Shown piece by piece: positions 61,040 through 64,000 of a DNA stretch of 64,000 nucleotides. Every line of letters begins with the position of its first letter. Position 1 is the stretch's first letter. The notes below the pieces were generated by a model. The model worked only from the letters and a program-made list of their open reading frames with translations, was not told where the DNA came from and did not search any database. Where the stretch lies: NCBI RefSeq assembly GCF_051903075.1, contig NZ_CP182424.1, positions 1 through 64,000 of the forward strand. The letters are read 5' to 3'. This DNA is from Embleya sp051903075 (GTDB taxonomy: Bacteria > Actinomycetota > Actinomycetes > Streptomycetales > Streptomycetaceae). Made by a program: the position numbers and the translations under genes.

Positions 61040-61285
61040 TCAACCGAGGTCGGAAAGGTTCACGTGCCGCGAGGCGTGGACGCGCTGGACGACGTGTATG
61101 TCGGTGACGCCTTCGAGTTCGACAATCCGCCCATGCTGGTCACGGAGGGTGGCGAGGTCCGCGCAGTCCGGGCTGCACATGACGTCGCCGGTGGCGGTGT
61201 CCGGGAGCCGGTAGGTGATGAACCAGTCGGTTTCGACGCCGATGACGTGGTCGGCGCGCGTCCTGGACGTGAATGTGATGGGCAT
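61040..61285 (-). CDS. Small unknown protein
   Basis: The 81-residue product is unknown. It is strand-rich (PITFTSRTRADHVIGVETDWFITYRL, then VMCSPDCADL with two cysteines). ATG 61285 follows AAAGGA on the minus strand. A member of the TTGTAT-17-TACGAT promoter family lies upstream at 61433-61461. Confidence 0.6.
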   Translation of the reverse strand: MPITFTSRTRADHVIGVETDWFITYRLPDTATGDVMCSPDCADLATLRDQHGRIVELEGVTDIHVVQRVHASRHVNLSDLG

Positions 61286-61432
61286 GGTGACAGTCCTTTG
61301 GGGGTGTCGAATCTCGCGAACTGCCAGGCTGGATTCGGCGTCCGTCGAGCTGTCGGAAGGAGGGGACCGAGAGTCGGGCTTCCATCCGAGGAACGGCGTT
61401 GCCCCGCATGCTGCTTGGCCGAACCAGAAACA

Positions 61433-61461
61433 ACGGTACCGCACTATATAGAATTATGAAA
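61433..61461 (-). promoter_or_regulatory. TTGTAT-17-TACGAT family promoter on minus strand
   Basis: Reading leftward, TTTCAT (61461-61456), 17 bases, TACCGT (61438-61433). Confidence 0.5.
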
Positions 61462-61533
61462 CACCGACATTCGGTCATGAACCCGCTTCGGCTGCGTCAT
61501 CCGCCTCTCCAAGCACGCCGCAGGTCCACGACT

Positions 61534-62907
61534 TCAGGCCTCCTTGGTCGGGTCCGGGACGAGCGTGAACGAACTCTCGCCCCACACATTGGCGAAGTCA
61601 CCGCCATGCCCTGCATCGTTCGGCCCGGCGTGCGGGTGTACCTCCCCGACCACGATCGGACCGTGCAATACCTCCAGCCTCGCGTATTGGGTACGTCCTG
61701 AGCCCTCACGGGCATACCCTGCCATCCTCGCCAGGTCGGCCCTGGTCAACGCTTTTCCCTCCCTTTGGTGCTCCAGGTACACGAGTTCGGCCAAAGCGGC
61801 CTTCCGGCCCCGCCTCGGCCGCCTGCCGTCGACATCGTCCTCCGCCTCCTCTGGAACGGCGTTCAGCTCGTGTCCTCGATCCGATTCTGCTGGTGGAGCA
61901 GCTTTGTCGTCCCGCTGCGCGTGCACGTCGGGAGTCCAATCGCTCGCATCGACCGCTGCCTTCAACGAGGTCGCGAGCGAGGACTGCGGCTGTTCCCGAT
62001 CGGTGGCCCTCGCCGAAGGACCTGCGGCGCGCCCGGCACCGGCGTCGGGACTGCCCTGCAGGCCGTCGTGATCGGCAGTGGAGGATGCGGACTCTGATGC
62101 AGCGACCTTCACGCGCCATGGCGCCGGCATCGACGCCGGGGGTTCAGCGGGGCAGGAGGTGAGGGGTCGAGACTGCGAGGATCGGCTGGGCCGAGACAAT
62201 CCGAGTGGATCGACCACCGCCAGGCCTAGCCGGGCCCGGCGCAACGGACGCAGTTCCTCGCCGGTGGCTTGGGAACGCCAGCGTCGTCCGTAGCGTGCGC
62301 GCAGGTCTTGCCGATAGAGCATCTTCGTTTGATAACGCTCCAGGGCAATCGCCAAGGAACGTATTTCCCACAGTTTCATGTCGCGCCATATCACGCAGGT
62401 CGACACCGGGGCGAGCAGCCAGCGCGAGAACCTGATCGAGTCCATGTGACGGTCGAGTTCGCCCGCCGTCGACTTGGCGACCGCGTGGCGGGCGGCTTCG
62501 GTGACACTGATGAACAGGATCGGGATCACCGCGTGCATGGCCGCGGCCAGGTGGTCCGGCCACGCCGCGGCACCGTTGAACGCCACCGTTGCGGCGGTCA
62601 GCAGCCATGCGATGCAGCGAAGGAGCGGGTACCTGAGTCCGACCCAGGTGAGCGCGAGGTCCAGGGCGAGGAGGACGACGATGCCGACGTCGATTCCGGC
62701 CGGGAAGACGGCGGAGAACCAGCCGAATCCCTTTTCCTCGGCGAGCTTGCGAACAGAGCCGTATGAGCCGACGAAACCCGTGCCGGCGATAAGGACCGAC
62801 CCCAGCGCGACGATTCCGAACAGCCACTTGCGCCCGTTCGTCCATTGGCGGGCCGTGCTGGCTTCGTTGTCGACGGCCGGTGCTTCGCCGGTGGTGCTGG
62901 TCGGCAC
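61534..62907 (-). CDS. DUF2637-type membrane protein (spread-protein-like)
   Basis: The 457-residue protein has an N-terminal block of four membrane helices (KWLFGIVALGSVLIAGTGFVG, FPAGIDVGIVVLLALDLALTW, RCIAWLLTAATVAFNGAAAW and AAMHAVIPILFISVTEAA) with the SYGSVRKLAEEKGFG and PAGIDVG boxes of DUF2637, a domain common in plasmid transfer and spread (Spd) proteins of actinomycetes. A charged region follows, then a Lys/Arg-rich C-terminus containing AALAELVYLEHQREGKALTRADLARMAG in pieces, a possible DNA-binding part. It starts 44 bases after the TGTCACACGG element at 62952-62983. Confidence 0.75.
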   Translation of the reverse strand: MPTSTTGEAPAVDNEASTARQWTNGRKWLFGIVALGSVLIAGTGFVGSYGSVRKLAEEKGFGWFSAVFPAGIDVGIVVLLALDLALTWVGLRYPLLRCIAWLLTAATVAFNGAAAWPDHLAAAMHAVIPILFISVTEAARHAVAKSTAGELDRHMDSIRFSRWLLAPVSTCVIWRDMKLWEIRSLAIALERYQTKMLYRQDLRARYGRRWRSQATGEELRPLRRARLGLAVVDPLGLSRPSRSSQSRPLTSCPAEPPASMPAPWRVKVAASESASSTADHDGLQGSPDAGAGRAAGPSARATDREQPQSSLATSLKAAVDASDWTPDVHAQRDDKAAPPAESDRGHELNAVPEEAEDDVDGRRPRRGRKAALAELVYLEHQREGKALTRADLARMAGYAREGSGRTQYARLEVLHGPIVVGEVHPHAGPNDAGHGGDFANVWGESSFTLVPDPTKEA

Positions 62908-62951
62908 GTCATACTCCTTCGTCTCGGCGCGCAGGTGTGCCCTGTCGTCTC

Positions 62952-62983
62952 ATAGAGGTGTGGTCTCGGGCATCCGTGTGACA
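62952..62983 (-). promoter_or_regulatory. TGTCACACGG-N12-ACACCTCTAT element before the DUF2637 gene
   Basis: On the minus strand TGTCACACGG (62983-62974), twelve bases, ACACCTCTAT (62961-62952), 44 bases before the start codon. Confidence 0.68.
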
Positions 62984-63163
62984 GCAATCGGCCTGTGACT
63001 TCGGTTCCGACGCACCGTCGGCGTTGGGTTACGCGGCCGGGTATCGAGTCCTCGCACGCTGTCCGTTCCGCCCGGCGGTCGTGAGGAACCCGGCGATGTC
63101 TAGGATGCTGCGATCGGATGTCCTCGCTCGGTTTCGTCAACCGTTTCGCCCCTTGGAGACCCT

Positions 63164-63889
63164 GTGACCGTCGAGAGTGTCTGCCTGGCGTTCGTGGGCG
63201 GGTGGCTGCTCGGCGCGGCTTCTCGTCCCGTCGCGTTCTCCCTTGCAGTGCCACGGGGCAGGCCGCGGCGCAGGGTTTGTCCTACGTGCGAAGCCGTCCT
63301 GGTGGGCGTGTATCCCGCACCCGTTCCGGGTCCCTCGGGTCGGTGCCGCGCCTGCCGACAGGCGTTGTTCCCGCCTCCTTTGGTCCCCGAACTGGCGACG
63401 GCGGGGGCGTTCGCCGCTATCGCCGCGTCGGGGGTGGGGGGATGGACTGCGGCGGCGCTGTACTGGCTGGTGTGGTGTGGTGTGGCCGTGGCGTTGGTCG
63501 ACCTTGCGGTCCATCGCATACCTGACCTGCTGAGCCTGCCGGCGTTCGCCGGGACGGTGGTGCTGCTCGGCGGTGCCGCCTGCTCGGGTGAGTCCGGGAG
63601 CCCGCTACGCGCGGCTGCGGCCGCAGTTGCCCTTATGGGTTTGTTCGGCATCGCTGTGCTGGGCCGGATGGGACTGGGGGACGTCAAGTTGGCGCCCACG
63701 GTGGGCGCGGTGATGGGTTGGTACGGCTGGCCCGTGGTCGTCCTGGGGACATTGGCCGCGTTCGTATTGGCGATCGCCTTCGCCCTCGTGTCGATGGTGA
63801 GGGGAAGGTGGGCTCCAAAGGCCGGGCTCCCCTTGGGTCCGTTCATGATCTGCGGAGCTTTGGGCGCCTGTCTCCTCAAGGTCTGGTGA
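63164..63889 (+). CDS. A24 prepilin peptidase (TadV-like)
   Basis: The 241-residue membrane protein has a cysteine pair region (CPTC at 39-42 and CRAC at 61-64), as in bacterial type IV prepilin peptidases, several membrane helices, and the two catalytic aspartates in LVDLAVHRIPD (Asp113) and GLGDVKLAP (Asp173). It should cut the Flp pilin and the TadE/G proteins at their Gly leader sites. It is unlinked by about 2.8 kb from the end of the Tad operon. The GTG at 63164 follows a TTGGAGA site. Confidence 0.88.
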   Translation: MTVESVCLAFVGGWLLGAASRPVAFSLAVPRGRPRRRVCPTCEAVLVGVYPAPVPGPSGRCRACRQALFPPPLVPELATAGAFAAIAASGVGGWTAAALYWLVWCGVAVALVDLAVHRIPDLLSLPAFAGTVVLLGGAACSGESGSPLRAAAAAVALMGLFGIAVLGRMGLGDVKLAPTVGAVMGWYGWPVVVLGTLAAFVLAIAFALVSMVRGRWAPKAGLPLGPFMICGALGACLLKVW

Positions 63890-63978
63890 TCTCTCGGCGG
63901 CGCGAGCCGGATCCGGAGACGGCGGCGACAGTCGGCGGCACCTGTCCGCCAGCAACCTGCGGACCGAGCGCTCGGACG

Positions 63979-64000
63979 TTGTATAAAGATGCAAAACACT
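63979..64000 (+). promoter_or_regulatory. TTGTAT-17-TACGAT family promoter, cut by the window end
   Basis: TTGTAT (63979-63984) followed by AAAGATGCAAAACACT; the -10 lies beyond the window. Confidence 0.6.

Noticed and set aside
1..64000. tRNA, rRNA, riboswitch or plasmid telomere
   Set aside because: No tRNA cloverleaf, rRNA stretch, known riboswitch core or terminal palindrome array could be recognised by eye.

Overview
The window is a 64-kb stretch of very GC-rich actinobacterial DNA. GTG and TTG starts with GGAGG-type ribosome sites, coupled ATGA/GTGA stop-start overlaps, a LysM-BTAD Tad-cluster protein, DUF2637, DUF3263 and replication-relaxation proteins all point to the Streptomycetaceae. 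The content (replication protein next to a DciA-like protein and iteron-type repeats, a conjugative type IV secretion operon, many single-gene accessory cassettes, decayed transposases, no rRNA, tRNA or core metabolic gene) suggests a large, possibly linear, plasmid or plasmid-like chromosome arm. This is inference: no telomere or relaxase was seen.

Layout. 1-900: end of a replication-relaxation-like gene. 946-10884: one co-directional run of a ParB-like protein, a DUF4417-like protein, four tandem amidoligase paralogues and one unknown protein. A strong hairpin terminator (10997-11030) separates it from a convergent block (13822-11070) of three gamma-glutamylcyclotransferase-like (GGCT/AIG2) paralogues, a small unknown protein and a class-II glutamine amidotransferase. 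Amidoligase, class-II amidotransferase and GGCT enzymes are a known linked set thought to build and remove amide-linked modifications; here the set is unusually expanded, and its substrate is unknown.

14743-18810: replication module, with a promoter-like element, a leader hairpin, a Rep-like HTH protein, a DciA-like protein and a 1.8-kb non-coding region of iteron-like TTGTCCA repeats. 18934-29490: an unknown protein, then a type IV secretion operon of the ICEBs1/Tn916 kind (TcpC/VirB8-like, TcpE-like, VirB4, VirB6-like, second VirB8-like, lytic transglycosylase-NlpC/P60), followed by a repeat element with structured 246-bp-period units.

30450-47400: accessory region of single genes and short operons: GGDEF protein, GP88 phage-type protein, two related HTH proteins, a short BREX-2 PglX-like DNA methyltransferase, DUF3263, DUF4007, a HicA-like toxin with an HTH partner, a HAD-like phosphatase and several unknowns. 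Seven transcription units here, plus three more elsewhere, carry the same promoter-like element (TTGTAT, 17 nt, TACGAT). 47788-50127: small membrane or secreted proteins. 50332-60375: complete Flp/Tad pilus operon (CpaB, TadZ, TadA, TadB, TadC, Flp pilin, three TadE/G-like pseudopilins, LysM-BTAD protein); its A24 prepilin peptidase lies at 63164-63889. Between them are a zinc-finger protein, a small unknown and a DUF2637 membrane protein.

Three recurring regulatory elements tie the replicon together: the TTGTAT-17-TACGAT family; TGTCACACGG-N12-ACACCTCTAT, which precedes the rep operon, the secretion operon, a membrane-protein pair and the DUF2637 gene; and an AACGACCCCTTA block at the promoters of all three GGCT genes.
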